Origin: Promethearchaeota archaeon
GTDB lineage: Archaea > Asgardarchaeota > Lokiarchaeia > Sigyniarchaeales > SOKP01
Assembly (NCBI GenBank): GCA_019894975.1
Contig: JAGXNO010000027.1
Span: 1 to 50,054 of the forward strand
Direction of reading: 5' to 3'
DNA: 50,054 nucleotides
Shown: one piece after another, positions 7,527-16,591 of the stretch
Position numbering within the stretch: the first letter of the stretch is position 1
Layout: each line of letters opens with the position of its first letter
Notes under the pieces: model-generated
Database searches by the model: none
Told to the model about the DNA's origin: nothing
What the model saw: only the letters and a program-made list of their open reading frames with translations
Made by a program: the position numbers and the translations under genes

Positions 7527-9977
7527 ATGAGAAAAAAAATAACAATAACTACTATTGTTTTAATTATTTTGTTTCTATTTATTCCATTAACTCCTGTATA
7601 TGCATGTAGAAGTTGGAATCGTAAAAGAATTACAATTATTAGAGACGATTATGGTGTTCCTCATGTTTTTGCCAAAACTAAAGAGGATTTGGGTTTTGGT
7701 GCAGGATATGCTATGGCTCAAGATAGATTATGGCAAGCAGATATCTACAGGAGATCTGCTTTCGGAAATCTAGCAGAATTTGGTATGGCCTCAATTAATC
7801 AAGATTATGAGGCAAGGAAAATAGGATATAGTAAAGAAGAATTAACAGAAATCTTTAATAAATGGGAGCCTGTTAACCCAAAAGCAAAGCTAAAAGAAAT
7901 GAATTTAGCATATATTGATGGTATTAATCAATATATTACTGAAGCTTTGACAGCATATTCCACGGGTGACCCTTCTCTTATGCCCGTAGAATATCTTCCA
8001 GGAGTAATTAGTCCAACCGGTTTCCCCCTTGAACCATTCACTATCGCTGATTGTGCAGCCATTACAGTAATGATGGCGTGGAGATTTGGTGGAACGGGAG
8101 GTAATGAGCTTAGCTACATGTCAGCTCTTCAAGCTTTGCAAATGGAACACGGAGATGTGTTAGGATGGTCAATGTTTAATGATCTTTATCCTCAACAAGA
8201 TCCAGGTGCTGAGGTTACAATTCCTGGTACTGGTTGTAAATTTGATAATTCTAAATTATCTGATCCTATGATGGAACTACCTGGTAATTTAGGAACGCTA
8301 TATAATGAATACCAGCAAATACAAATGGGACAAACTCAATTATTGGAATCTCTTGGGATACCGACTAAATTTGGAAGTAACGCTTGGGTAGTTCATCCCA
8401 AAAAGACAACTACTAAAAACGCAATGGAACTGGGAGGACCTCAGATGGGTCATTCAATTCCTCAGATTGTTCTAGAAATAGGCTTACATGGTGCGGGTAT
8501 TGATGCTGTAGGTATGATGATGCCCCAGGCCCCTTCAATATTAATTGGTGTGAGCAGAGATGGTGCTTGGACATCGACAACTGGTGGTTCAGATGCAATG
8601 GATACCTACATTGAAGTTTTGAATGAAGATGATCATACTCAATACTGGTATAATGGTGGTGTTGTAGACATGGAAGTCAGAAATGAAACATTTTATTCGG
8701 CTTTAGAACCTACTCAAGTAATTCCCATTTATCGTACTATACATGGACCTATCCTTTTTATTGATGAGGCTAACCATCTTGCTTTTACAGTAAAATCACC
8801 ATATTATAAAAATGAGTTTGCTGCAGAAGAGGGATGGTCACTCTTTCAACAAGCAAGAAACATCTGGGATATGCAAGACGCGGTTAAGACCATACAACCA
8901 TCTCATAATTTCTTGTGGGCAGATCGACGGGGAAATGTAGGATATTGGCATGCTGGGACATATCCAATCAAACCAGAAACAGGTAAAGATGGTCGACTTA
9001 TTGATGATAGATTACCTTTATGGGGTACTGGAGAAGAAGAATGGGTTGGTCTTACAGGCTTCAATGAAATGCCTAAATGTATAAATCCAAAACAAGGATT
9101 CCTTACTAATTGGAACAATAAACCCATAGCAGATTGGCCTTACGCAGAAGCAGATTGGGGTGAAGGACATCGGATTAAAAGAATACAAGATCTACTAGCA
9201 TCCGATGATAAGATTTCTTTTGAAGATATGAACAGAATAAATATGGATGCGGGATATAATCATATAGCTGCGATGAGTTTTCTTGATGACCTAATTGAAG
9301 CAGCAAGTATATCTATGGATCCTGATATTCAAGCAGCCTTACCATATTTGGAAGAATGGAATCTTCATTACAATGATGTAGAAAATCCAAGATATCCTGA
9401 TCCAACAGCCACTTATGATGATCCTGGACTTACAATCTTTGATAAATGGTATCAGAAAATTGATAATGAAGTTTTTGATGATGATATTCCTTCTGGTGCT
9501 AGAGCAGGATCCAGTACTCTAATACACGTGTTTGATGGTGTTGATTCAAAGTTGCCATTATCCTATGATTATTTAAATGGTGAAAAGAAAAGTGAAGTTA
9601 TAAATCGAGTTCTTAAAGAGGCAATCACAGACTTACAATCGATAATTGGACCAGATATGTCAACTTGGCTTACTCCAGTCCAGGTAGTATGGTTTAGTCA
9701 ACAAGGTGCTTTGCCATCACCAGTCATGCATGCTATGAATCGTGGTACCTACAATCAGATTGCAGAAATGGTAAAAGGAAAACGGTGGTGGAAACCTGCA
9801 CCACATGCTGTTAATGTAATTCCACCAGGACAAAGTGGTTTCATGAACTACTTAGGTGAATATAATCATGCTTACGACCAGCTTGAATTATATGAAACTT
9901 GGACTTATAAACCAATGCGATATTACTTCTGGGATATATGGAGTGTTAAAGAATCAGTTTTATATCTTAACTATTAA
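7527..9977 (+). CDS. Secreted penicillin-acylase-family Ntn hydrolase
   Basis: An 816-residue precursor with a clear signal peptide: basic MRKK, a hydrophobic core, and VYA (24-26) before C27, so cleavage or possibly lipid attachment occurs there. The alpha-chain region (GVPHVFA, GYAMAQDRLWQ near 60-70) is followed by the autoprocessing point at FGSNAW, making S284 the N-terminal nucleophile of the beta chain. NWNNKP near residue 530 is another conserved family motif. These enzymes hydrolyse amide bonds of acylated amines, including N-acyl homoserine lactones, cyclic lipopeptides and penicillins; the natural substrate here is unknown. It is monocistronic and convergent with kamE. In a peptide or amino-acid fermenter, extracellular amide scavenging is plausible. 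Confidence 0.92.
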   Translation: MRKKITITTIVLIILFLFIPLTPVYACRSWNRKRITIIRDDYGVPHVFAKTKEDLGFGAGYAMAQDRLWQADIYRRSAFGNLAEFGMASINQDYEARKIGYSKEELTEIFNKWEPVNPKAKLKEMNLAYIDGINQYITEALTAYSTGDPSLMPVEYLPGVISPTGFPLEPFTIADCAAITVMMAWRFGGTGGNELSYMSALQALQMEHGDVLGWSMFNDLYPQQDPGAEVTIPGTGCKFDNSKLSDPMMELPGNLGTLYNEYQQIQMGQTQLLESLGIPTKFGSNAWVVHPKKTTTKNAMELGGPQMGHSIPQIVLEIGLHGAGIDAVGMMMPQAPSILIGVSRDGAWTSTTGGSDAMDTYIEVLNEDDHTQYWYNGGVVDMEVRNETFYSALEPTQVIPIYRTIHGPILFIDEANHLAFTVKSPYYKNEFAAEEGWSLFQQARNIWDMQDAVKTIQPSHNFLWADRRGNVGYWHAGTYPIKPETGKDGRLIDDRLPLWGTGEEEWVGLTGFNEMPKCINPKQGFLTNWNNKPIADWPYAEADWGEGHRIKRIQDLLASDDKISFEDMNRINMDAGYNHIAAMSFLDDLIEAASISMDPDIQAALPYLEEWNLHYNDVENPRYPDPTATYDDPGLTIFDKWYQKIDNEVFDDDIPSGARAGSSTLIHVFDGVDSKLPLSYDYLNGEKKSEVINRVLKEAITDLQSIIGPDMSTWLTPVQVVWFSQQGALPSPVMHAMNRGTYNQIAEMVKGKRWWKPAPHAVNVIPPGQSGFMNYLGEYNHAYDQLELYETWTYKPMRYYFWDIWSVKESVLYLNY

Positions 9978-10017
9978 AGAGTGTAAAAATAATAATCAAA
10001 TATTAAATAATAATTTC

Positions 10018-10027
10018 TTTTTTTTTT
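10018..10027. terminator. T-run between convergent genes
   Basis: Ten consecutive T residues follow the stop of the acylase gene on the plus strand, in the short gap before the convergent kamE stop. Oligo-T tracts are the usual archaeal termination signal; no hairpin is needed. Confidence 0.4.
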
Positions 10028-10039
10028 GTTCTTGGTTTC

Positions 10040-10828
10040 TTATCTGTTTATTCTTTCAGAGAGTTCTTTAATCGCATAAGTAGCAACTACATTAGCATAA
10101 GTATTCGGGCCAAAACCCGCATCATATCCTAATTCTTTTGCTAATTCATTACTAATACGGGCACCTCCGCAAATTAATATAACTTTATCTCTAATCCCTT
10201 CTGCCTCTAAGAGATCTACTAAATTTGTTAAATTTTTAACATGAATCCCTTTTTGGGTGACTGTCTGTGAAACAAGTAAAATATCAGTATTTAATTCAAT
10301 CGCTTTTTTTACAAATTCTTCATTAGTAACCTGACTTCCTAGATTATACGCTTCAAACATCTCGTAACTTTCAAGACCATAATGACCCGCAAATCCTTTC
10401 ATATTCATTATCGCATCAATTCCTACAGTATGAGCATCAGTGCCAGTAGTTGCCCCTAATACAACCACTTTTCGGCCAAAATTTTCTGTTATATATTCAT
10501 TTATCTCATTCATTGAGAGTACTTCTACTTCCACCAGTTCTACATTAATTTTAGTGTAATCAACAGAATGGAGTAAGGTACCGTATAATATAAAAAAAGT
10601 AAATCCCTCATCTAATTGGGTGTGATAAGCTATGGAAGGGTCTTTTAAACCCATTTTTTTCGCTAATTCTTGGGCGGTTGCGGCTGCTTTCTCATCATCT
10701 TTTATAGGGAGAGTAAAACTTACTTGAATTTTTCCATCATTCATCGTATCCCCATACGGCCTTATATTTGTTAAATCTAGAGTTTTATCAAAATCATCTT
10801 TACTTGTAGAATATAATCCACCACCCAT
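10040..10828 (-). CDS. kamE: Lysine 5,6-aminomutase, beta subunit (B12 and PLP binding)
   Basis: A 262-residue cobalamin-binding subunit, matching the family's usual size. DAHTVG begins at D131, placing H133 exactly at the cobalt-ligating histidine known for lysine 5,6-aminomutase, and K144 in MKGFAG coincides with the known PLP-linked lysine. The Rossmann-type B12 domain fills the C-terminal half (LICGG near 215). With KamD it converts beta-lysine (or D-lysine) to 3,5-diaminohexanoate using adenosylcobalamin and PLP. It starts one base after the kamD stop, behind a perfect AGGAGGT site inside kamD, so the two subunits are translationally coupled. Very secure. Confidence 0.96.
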   Translation of the reverse strand: MGGGLYSTSKDDFDKTLDLTNIRPYGDTMNDGKIQVSFTLPIKDDEKAAATAQELAKKMGLKDPSIAYHTQLDEGFTFFILYGTLLHSVDYTKINVELVEVEVLSMNEINEYITENFGRKVVVLGATTGTDAHTVGIDAIMNMKGFAGHYGLESYEMFEAYNLGSQVTNEEFVKKAIELNTDILLVSQTVTQKGIHVKNLTNLVDLLEAEGIRDKVILICGGARISNELAKELGYDAGFGPNTYANVVATYAIKELSERINR

Positions 10829-10829
10829 C

Positions 10830-12410
10830 TTAATTACCTCCTTTTTTTAACTCAAAACTCATTAAATCCATAAATGGGTTTATATAGTCTTTGTTTTTTA
10901 GAACTACTCCGCTTAATCCTTTACCTCCATTCATGGGTCTTTTAATTCCAGCAAAAATTCCTTGTTCAATCGTTTTAAATAACCCTTGCCTCTTTATTGT
11001 TTCCAATAAACTATAGGCTTTTTTAAGAACGCTATTTGCTCTCTTTTCCATTATTCCTCCTTTTTTAAATTCGATTTCCTCGCTAATTGATTTCATATTC
11101 TTAAAAATATAACGTGCATTTTCTATAGATAGCGCTCGATCTGACATGAAAGGTGTATGTATTGCTTCAGTCAACATTCCAAGTAAGTGTATTCTTTGGT
11201 TGGTCATAATGGTAATCAAATTGAATAAGCAATCTTGAATGTGCCCTCTGAAAATGTTCCCGGTCATAAATTTAGTAGGGGGCATATATTTCAAAGGAGC
11301 ATTTGGGAAAATTTCCCTAGCCATTTGTGCTTGTGCAAGTTCATATAAAAAGCCATTCTCTAATTCAGGATTCATTTCAAATGCATGACCCAATCCCATT
11401 TGTTCCTCTTTTAATCCGGCAAGTAAAGCAAATTGCTCATTCATGAATTCAGAGGCAAGAACAGTGTGAGCTGCTTCGAAAGCATCTGCTGTGGTCAGAT
11501 AATTATCTTCACCAGTATTAATTATTACTCCGGCATAAGCGTTTATCATTCTTGAAAAATATTGGTCTACAATCGTTCTTTTCATATTAATGTCTCGAAA
11601 TAGGATCCCATAGAGAGCATCATTAAGCATCATATCAAGCCGTTCAAACGCACCCATCGCGGCAATTTCAGGCATGCATAACCCAGAACAGTAGTTTGTT
11701 AATCGAATGTATCGTTTTAATTCCTCACCAACCTCATCTAATGCCTCTCTCATTAGTCGAAAATTTTCTTGGGTAGCATATGTTCCTCCAAATCCTTCTG
11801 TGGTAGCTCCATAAGGTACATAATCTAGCAAACTCTGAACCGTAGACCTTATTACCGCGATGACATCTGCTCCTTGCCTAGCAGCCGCTTTAGCTTGTAT
11901 GATGTCTTCATAAATATTACCTGTTGCTACAATAACATAAATGAGAGGTCCCTTTTTATCGCCATATTTTCTTAGAAATTCATTTCTTTTCTTCTTTTGT
12001 TGCGAGATGAGTGTCAGCTTTTCTTGAGCAATTATATTTACTATAGCTTTTATTTCAGAAATATCTTTTAAAGGTAGATTAATTATATCTAATTCATCTT
12101 TTGCTACTTTTTCTGCAATTTCTTGAGGTGAAATTTTAGTGTGTATTACAGCGTTTCCTATATAGGTTGCAGCTCCAGTTTCCAAACATTTTTCTTTTTC
12201 TAGTTTATCAATTAGGATGTTGGACAGTGGTACGTCAAACTCGTCTACACCATCAATACCAAATAATCTACAAATGGTTCTTTCAATTGTAGTGGTTGTG
12301 TGTTGATCTATATATTTCTGTGTCTCTAATGCTATATCTTTTGCCGCTTTTCTTGCTTTTTCAATTATCGAAAAATCTAAATTTAATTTGCTTTTCTGAA
12401 TTTTTTCCAT
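10830..12410 (-). CDS. kamD: Lysine 5,6-aminomutase, alpha subunit
   Basis: About 526 residues of the large TIM-barrel subunit that carries most of the PLP and substrate contacts and pairs with KamE. Characteristic stretches include GDKKGPLIYVIVATGN near 155, QGADVIAVIRSTVQSLLDY near 187 and the glycine-rich ATTEGFGGTYATQENFRLM near 205, all typical of the family. ATG at 12410 is favoured over GTG at 12419 because GTGAT acts as a plausible ribosome binding site. The gene lies directly downstream of kamB and is coupled to kamE. The enzyme acts in the cytosol in lysine fermentation after KamA. The family assignment is certain from size, motifs and the KamE partner. Confidence 0.96.
   Translation of the reverse strand: MEKIQKSKLNLDFSIIEKARKAAKDIALETQKYIDQHTTTTIERTICRLFGIDGVDEFDVPLSNILIDKLEKEKCLETGAATYIGNAVIHTKISPQEIAEKVAKDELDIINLPLKDISEIKAIVNIIAQEKLTLISQQKKKRNEFLRKYGDKKGPLIYVIVATGNIYEDIIQAKAAARQGADVIAVIRSTVQSLLDYVPYGATTEGFGGTYATQENFRLMREALDEVGEELKRYIRLTNYCSGLCMPEIAAMGAFERLDMMLNDALYGILFRDINMKRTIVDQYFSRMINAYAGVIINTGEDNYLTTADAFEAAHTVLASEFMNEQFALLAGLKEEQMGLGHAFEMNPELENGFLYELAQAQMAREIFPNAPLKYMPPTKFMTGNIFRGHIQDCLFNLITIMTNQRIHLLGMLTEAIHTPFMSDRALSIENARYIFKNMKSISEEIEFKKGGIMEKRANSVLKKAYSLLETIKRQGLFKTIEQGIFAGIKRPMNGGKGLSGVVLKNKDYINPFMDLMSFELKKGGN
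10836..10842 (-). promoter_or_regulatory. Strong ribosome binding site for kamE
   Basis: AGGAGGT on the minus strand lies seven bases before the kamE ATG and inside the last codons of kamD. It suggests balanced production of the two aminomutase subunits. Confidence 0.7.
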
Positions 12411-12440
12411 TTCTATCACTAATTTATTATTATCTTAAAC

Positions 12441-13475
12441 TTAATCATTAACTCCAAGATTATAAACAGGGATTTTAACTTCCTCTTGCATTAATCTTAA
12501 GAAGGTATCTTTATTAAACTCATACCCATATGGCGAAGTTGGGTTTATTGTTATCGCAATCAAGTTTATTGAGTTTAATACTTTTAAAATTCCTCCTTTT
12601 TTGAGGAACTTTTTAGTTGTATTTTCACTTAAAAATAATTTAGTACTGTCTTCTACTATAAACGTTATTCCCTTATATTTTTGGGTTGATGTCATTAATT
12701 CTTCTAAGAGCTTATCAGTTATAGCACCATTTATAATAACAAATCGAGAATCTATATTTAGGTTTTTAGTAATTTCTTGAGCAGATTCTAATGCTGTTAT
12801 CACATCTAAACGATTTACTGAATAAAATTTATCAATAATACTTACTTTTGATTTGTTTAGAAGATCTTTAGAGAGGTTTAACACTTTTAAATCCTTTTCA
12901 GGTTCAAGGCTTAATATTTCTACTGTATGAAGAGATAACTTAATGACTTCCTTCATACTTCTTGATACCGATGCACCAGTAGAAAGTATAGTGGCATCTG
13001 AAATTAAAGGGGTAGCATATGCCCTTCTGTCAAAAGCACCATCTACTAAAATCAAATCACATCCTAAATTTCTTAATTCTGAACAGATTACCAATAATTG
13101 CTTATTAATTGAAGGTCCAGCCAATTCAATATAACCTTCACTAAGTGCTCTTAGTATTATAATCTCTCCTAAGGGGGTATTGAATCCTGTGCTTTTTATG
13201 GTTTGAAATTCAATTTTACTCTCTTCAAAACATTGTTGAGCTGTAACTACATAAGTCCCTTTCTTAACATATATTTGAGGTTTTGGCAAATCAGTAATAA
13301 CATCATATTTCTCGCCATCTCTTCCAATCGAAGTAAGACCTAAAGTAACTTGGTTACCTATATTTCTTATAATATAGTTCAATGTAGTTGTTTTACTGAC
13401 ATTTTTAGCGAGTCCAATAATTGAGATTACCTTAATATTTTCAAGTTTTTTCAAAAATTCAATCAAAAAATCCAT
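12441..13475 (-). CDS. kamB: KamB-like lysine 5,6-aminomutase reactivase subunit
   Basis: A 344-residue protein immediately upstream of kamD. It begins with a P-loop-like segment IIGLAKNVSKTTTLN (19-33), matching the GLAKN...KT N-terminus of KamB proteins that accompany lysine 5,6-aminomutase. DLILVDGAFDRRA near 140-152 resembles a Walker B region, and the C-terminus has YGYEFNKDTFL. Family knowledge: KamB works with a MutS-like ATPase, KamC, to replace damaged cobalamin. No KamC is present in the window. The second glycine of the usual GxxxxGKT is serine here (S27), so nucleotide binding may be changed. The name rests on my memory of the family together with gene context. Confidence 0.78.
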   Translation of the reverse strand: MDFLIEFLKKLENIKVISIIGLAKNVSKTTTLNYIIRNIGNQVTLGLTSIGRDGEKYDVITDLPKPQIYVKKGTYVVTAQQCFEESKIEFQTIKSTGFNTPLGEIIILRALSEGYIELAGPSINKQLLVICSELRNLGCDLILVDGAFDRRAYATPLISDATILSTGASVSRSMKEVIKLSLHTVEILSLEPEKDLKVLNLSKDLLNKSKVSIIDKFYSVNRLDVITALESAQEITKNLNIDSRFVIINGAITDKLLEELMTSTQKYKGITFIVEDSTKLFLSENTTKKFLKKGGILKVLNSINLIAITINPTSPYGYEFNKDTFLRLMQEEVKIPVYNLGVND

Positions 13476-13582
13476 TTTCTCGTTAAAAACTAATGTATTG
13501 CTTAATAATAACAGTAATATATCTAAATTATTTAAGTTTTAAAGATTAAATATAATTAATTGCGTAAAAAATAAAACCCTCT

Positions 13583-14152
13583 ATGAAAGAATTCGAAATT
13601 AGTGATCTTCTTAAACTTAAGTTGGAGAATAACAAAACTTTAATTTATGTTAACAATGTAAAAATAATCCAATGCAAATACTTATTGTTAAACGAATTTA
13701 GCTTTGTCAATGAAACTGGCGAGGTCAACCCAGAAAAATTATCAATTGATACTCAATCTAAAAATTTGAATCATTCTTTAGAATTAATAGAGGACGATGA
13801 AAACCATATCCCTCCTGAAGTCGAGTTTTGGGCACATTCATCAAATTTACAAGCGTGGTATGAGCATTCATACGACACTCAACTACTTCATAGTAATTTA
13901 GCATTCCCATTACTAAGGAAATTAACTCAGGCTGGTGATAAAATTGCTAGACAAGTATATAAACAAGAAATTGTAAAGAGATTTCAAGAAGGGAACTTAA
14001 ACGTAATGGTTTTTTTGATTATTGAAGGTTATCTAGATGAGCTTAGTATAGAGGAATCAGATGATTTATATCATGAATTAGATTTCGAAACTTATAAGGA
14101 AATCCAAAAACGCTTGAGAAAATCTATGAAAAAGGATATTTTCTTAGTATAG
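13583..14152 (+). CDS. Unknown 189-residue protein inside the lysine cluster
   Basis: An acidic, soluble protein on the opposite strand between kamB and kamA. The N-terminal 70 residues look like beta strands; the central block, with PPEVEFWAHSSNLQAWYEH (residues 76-94), is rich in Trp, His and Tyr, and is followed by helical LLHSNLAFPLLRKLT and a Glu-rich C-terminus. I recall similar blocks in uncharacterised Asgard proteins but cannot name a family. It has its own promoter region, shared divergently with kamB over 107 bases. No membrane segment or metal motif is visible. Its placement could reflect a regulatory link to lysine use, or simply an insertion. Confidence 0.7.
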   Translation: MKEFEISDLLKLKLENNKTLIYVNNVKIIQCKYLLLNEFSFVNETGEVNPEKLSIDTQSKNLNHSLELIEDDENHIPPEVEFWAHSSNLQAWYEHSYDTQLLHSNLAFPLLRKLTQAGDKIARQVYKQEIVKRFQEGNLNVMVFLIIEGYLDELSIEESDDLYHELDFETYKEIQKRLRKSMKKDIFLV

Positions 14153-14197
14153 TTATTTTTTTGAAGAAATTATAAATCTAATTGATTAATGACTCAA

Positions 14198-15424
14198 CTA
14201 CTTCCTTCTTAACTTTCTTACCATGTCTTCAGGCTCAATTGTCATTTTCTCCCCACTCAATAAAGCACTGACTCCAATTTGTTTCTCACAATCTTTACAG
14301 TGACAATTTGGTACATAATCGTTTGGTTCTTCATAAGTTGTTATGACACCCTCAAAATTTCTTAATACTACGCGAGTATTTCCTTGAGAGATTGTATAAT
14401 CCGGCATTACAGGGATTTTTCCACCTCCACCAGGGGCATCAACAACAAATGTTGGAACACATAATCCTGATGTATGTCCCCTCAACCCTTCAATAATTTC
14501 AATTCCCTGGGCGACACTTGTTCTAAAATGTCCAAGTCCTAAAGAAAGATCACATTGATAAATATAATAAGGTCTTACTCTAATCTTTACCAAATCTTGT
14601 ACCAGTTTCTTCATAATATGAATACAATCGTTTACCCCTTTTAATAGAACTGATTGGTTACCCAAAGGTATCCCCGCATCAGCTAACATTTCACAAGCTT
14701 TTATAGAATCTGTTGTGATTTCATTTGAGTGATTGAAATGTGTATTAAAATAAATAGGTTGATACTTTTTAAGAATTTTACACAATTCAGGAGTAATACG
14801 ATAAGGATTTGTAACCGGGGTTCTAGAACCAATCCTGATAATCTCTACATGAGGTATTTCTTTTAATTTTTTTAATATTTCCTCCAAATTCTTATCAGAG
14901 ATTAATAGTGCATCTCCCCCAGAAAGGAGAACATCCCTGATGGAAGGAGTATTTCTTATATATTCAACACATTCCTCTATTTGAGATTGTGGGGGGGCCA
15001 TGTCATGATGGCCAGCAAATCTTCTTCTTGTACAGTGTCGGCAATACATTGAACAATTTTCAGTAATTAGAAACAAAACTCTATCTGGATAACGATGAGT
15101 CAATCCTTCTACAGGAGAATCAATATCTTCGCTTAAGGGGTCTTCTAAATCACCAACATATCTTTCTAATTCAAGATTGGTTGGGATTGCTTGTTTTCTT
15201 ATAGGATCATAAGGATCATCTGGATCGATTAAAGATAAGTAATAGGGAGTAATTGCCATTCTATATTCCTGCAAAATTCTAGGATCATCTTCTTCCTCAG
15301 TTAATTTAATATACTTTTTAAGCTCTTCTAACGTTGTTATCCTATTTTTAACATGCCATTTCCAATCATTCCAATTTTCATCAGCTATGTGAGAAAAGAT
15401 TTGGTTACGTCTATTAACTTTCAT
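14198..15424 (-). CDS. kamA: L-lysine 2,3-aminomutase (radical SAM, PLP)
   Basis: Up to 413 residues. In the longest frame (TTG at 15439) the radical SAM cluster is C129-x3-C133-x2-C136, the PLP lysine is K341 in [10 protein letters not shown], substrate-binding aspartates fall at D297 (YQCD) and D334 (VVDAP), and the C-terminal zinc cysteines are C379, C381 and C384 with C272 as the partner. All match Clostridium lysine 2,3-aminomutase. It converts L-lysine to L-beta-lysine, the first step of lysine fermentation. ATG at 15424 is preferred to the TTG. In some archaea the same reaction serves acetyl-beta-lysine osmolyte synthesis, but here kamDE, kdd and kce indicate degradation. Confidence 0.96.
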   Translation of the reverse strand: MKVNRRNQIFSHIADENWNDWKWHVKNRITTLEELKKYIKLTEEEDDPRILQEYRMAITPYYLSLIDPDDPYDPIRKQAIPTNLELERYVGDLEDPLSEDIDSPVEGLTHRYPDRVLFLITENCSMYCRHCTRRRFAGHHDMAPPQSQIEECVEYIRNTPSIRDVLLSGGDALLISDKNLEEILKKLKEIPHVEIIRIGSRTPVTNPYRITPELCKILKKYQPIYFNTHFNHSNEITTDSIKACEMLADAGIPLGNQSVLLKGVNDCIHIMKKLVQDLVKIRVRPYYIYQCDLSLGLGHFRTSVAQGIEIIEGLRGHTSGLCVPTFVVDAPGGGGKIPVMPDYTISQGNTRVVLRNFEGVITTYEEPNDYVPNCHCKDCEKQIGVSALLSGEKMTIEPEDMVRKLRRK

Positions 15425-15522
15425 AATAATATAATCCAACTTAAATTCTACTCTAATTAAGAAAATTATTCTTAAACTAAAAATGTTGTTTAATTAGGTA
15501 ACTAAGAAAATACTAAGAACAA

Positions 15523-16566
15523 TCAGTTATTAACATATTTTTCCCTAAATATTTTCCTTAAAGTACTTGATTCTCGCAGGATATCTAATGCAAATTGGTC
15601 ATGATTTTTTGTATAACCATTCCCTATAATCATTAATACATCTTTTCCAACTCCCTCAGCCCCAAGAGCGGCCTTAGTGAAGCTAGTAGCCATAGAAAAA
15701 AAATAAACAACACCCCCATCTCGTACGGGAAGAATACATGATAATTCTGTACTAGGGATACTAAGACAATTGATTGAAATGTCAACTTCCATCCTGTCAT
15801 TGACTTCTAATACTTTTTCTAATACATTTACCGGTTCAAGAACATCAGCAATTATTACATCATGACAAAAACCAGTACTACGTAAAAATTCTGCTCTTTT
15901 TTCATTTCTAGCTTGACCAATAACCTTCCCTTTCTTACCTACTAGTTTTTTAGCAACATAAGAACACATCAATCCAGACTTTCCTGTTGCTCCTAAAATT
16001 AAGACAGTATTCCCCGGTTTCACTAGGTTTTTTACTTGAGCAGGGGCACCTGCCACATCCAAAACAGCTAATGCCAATGTATCTTCCATATCTTCTGGGA
16101 GTTTCGCATAAATCCCACTCTCAAAAAGGATCGCTTTTCCTATAATCTCTACTCTATCAATCTCTGGATCAATTTTAAGAATTTTATCGATTCTTAGGGG
16201 CGTTAAAGAGAGAGAAACTAATGTAGCGATTTTATCCCCAATCTTTAAATCGACTGTACTTTTCAATGACTCACCTATTTTCTCAACATTCCCAATTAAC
16301 ATTCCCCCGGAACCAGTAACAGGATTTTGCATTTTACCTTTTTCTTCAACAATCTCTAATATTTTATCTTTAACTTTTTCAATGTTTCCGTTAGCTGCTT
16401 CTTTAAGTTGTGTGAAACTAGCTGAATCAATATTTAGATAATCCACATCAATTAGTATTTCATTATCAAAGATTTCCATATCATTTGAAATTTTTATAGC
16501 TGGTTGAGGGAGAGCACCATTTGGTTCAATAACCCTATGGGTTCCATATTTATTTCCCTTTTTCAT
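15523..16566 (-). CDS. kdd: L-erythro-3,5-diaminohexanoate dehydrogenase
   Basis: About 347 residues from ATG 16566; the upstream TTG at 16578 is less likely because GGTGATC makes a good ribosome binding site six bases before the ATG. The N-terminal YGTHRVIEPNGALPQ is typical of Kdd, and the Rossmann motif ILGATGKSGLM lies near residues 194-204 of the longest frame. The enzyme oxidises 3,5-diaminohexanoate with NAD(P)+ to 3-keto-5-aminohexanoate. It is 25 bases downstream of kce and upstream of kamA, in the same transcription direction. The identification is secure from family features and context. Confidence 0.94.
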   Translation of the reverse strand: MKKGNKYGTHRVIEPNGALPQPAIKISNDMEIFDNEILIDVDYLNIDSASFTQLKEAANGNIEKVKDKILEIVEEKGKMQNPVTGSGGMLIGNVEKIGESLKSTVDLKIGDKIATLVSLSLTPLRIDKILKIDPEIDRVEIIGKAILFESGIYAKLPEDMEDTLALAVLDVAGAPAQVKNLVKPGNTVLILGATGKSGLMCSYVAKKLVGKKGKVIGQARNEKRAEFLRSTGFCHDVIIADVLEPVNVLEKVLEVNDRMEVDISINCLSIPSTELSCILPVRDGGVVYFFSMATSFTKAALGAEGVGKDVLMIIGNGYTKNHDQFALDILRESSTLRKIFREKYVNN

Positions 16567-16591
16567 TTTGATCACCAATTTATTAAATTAA

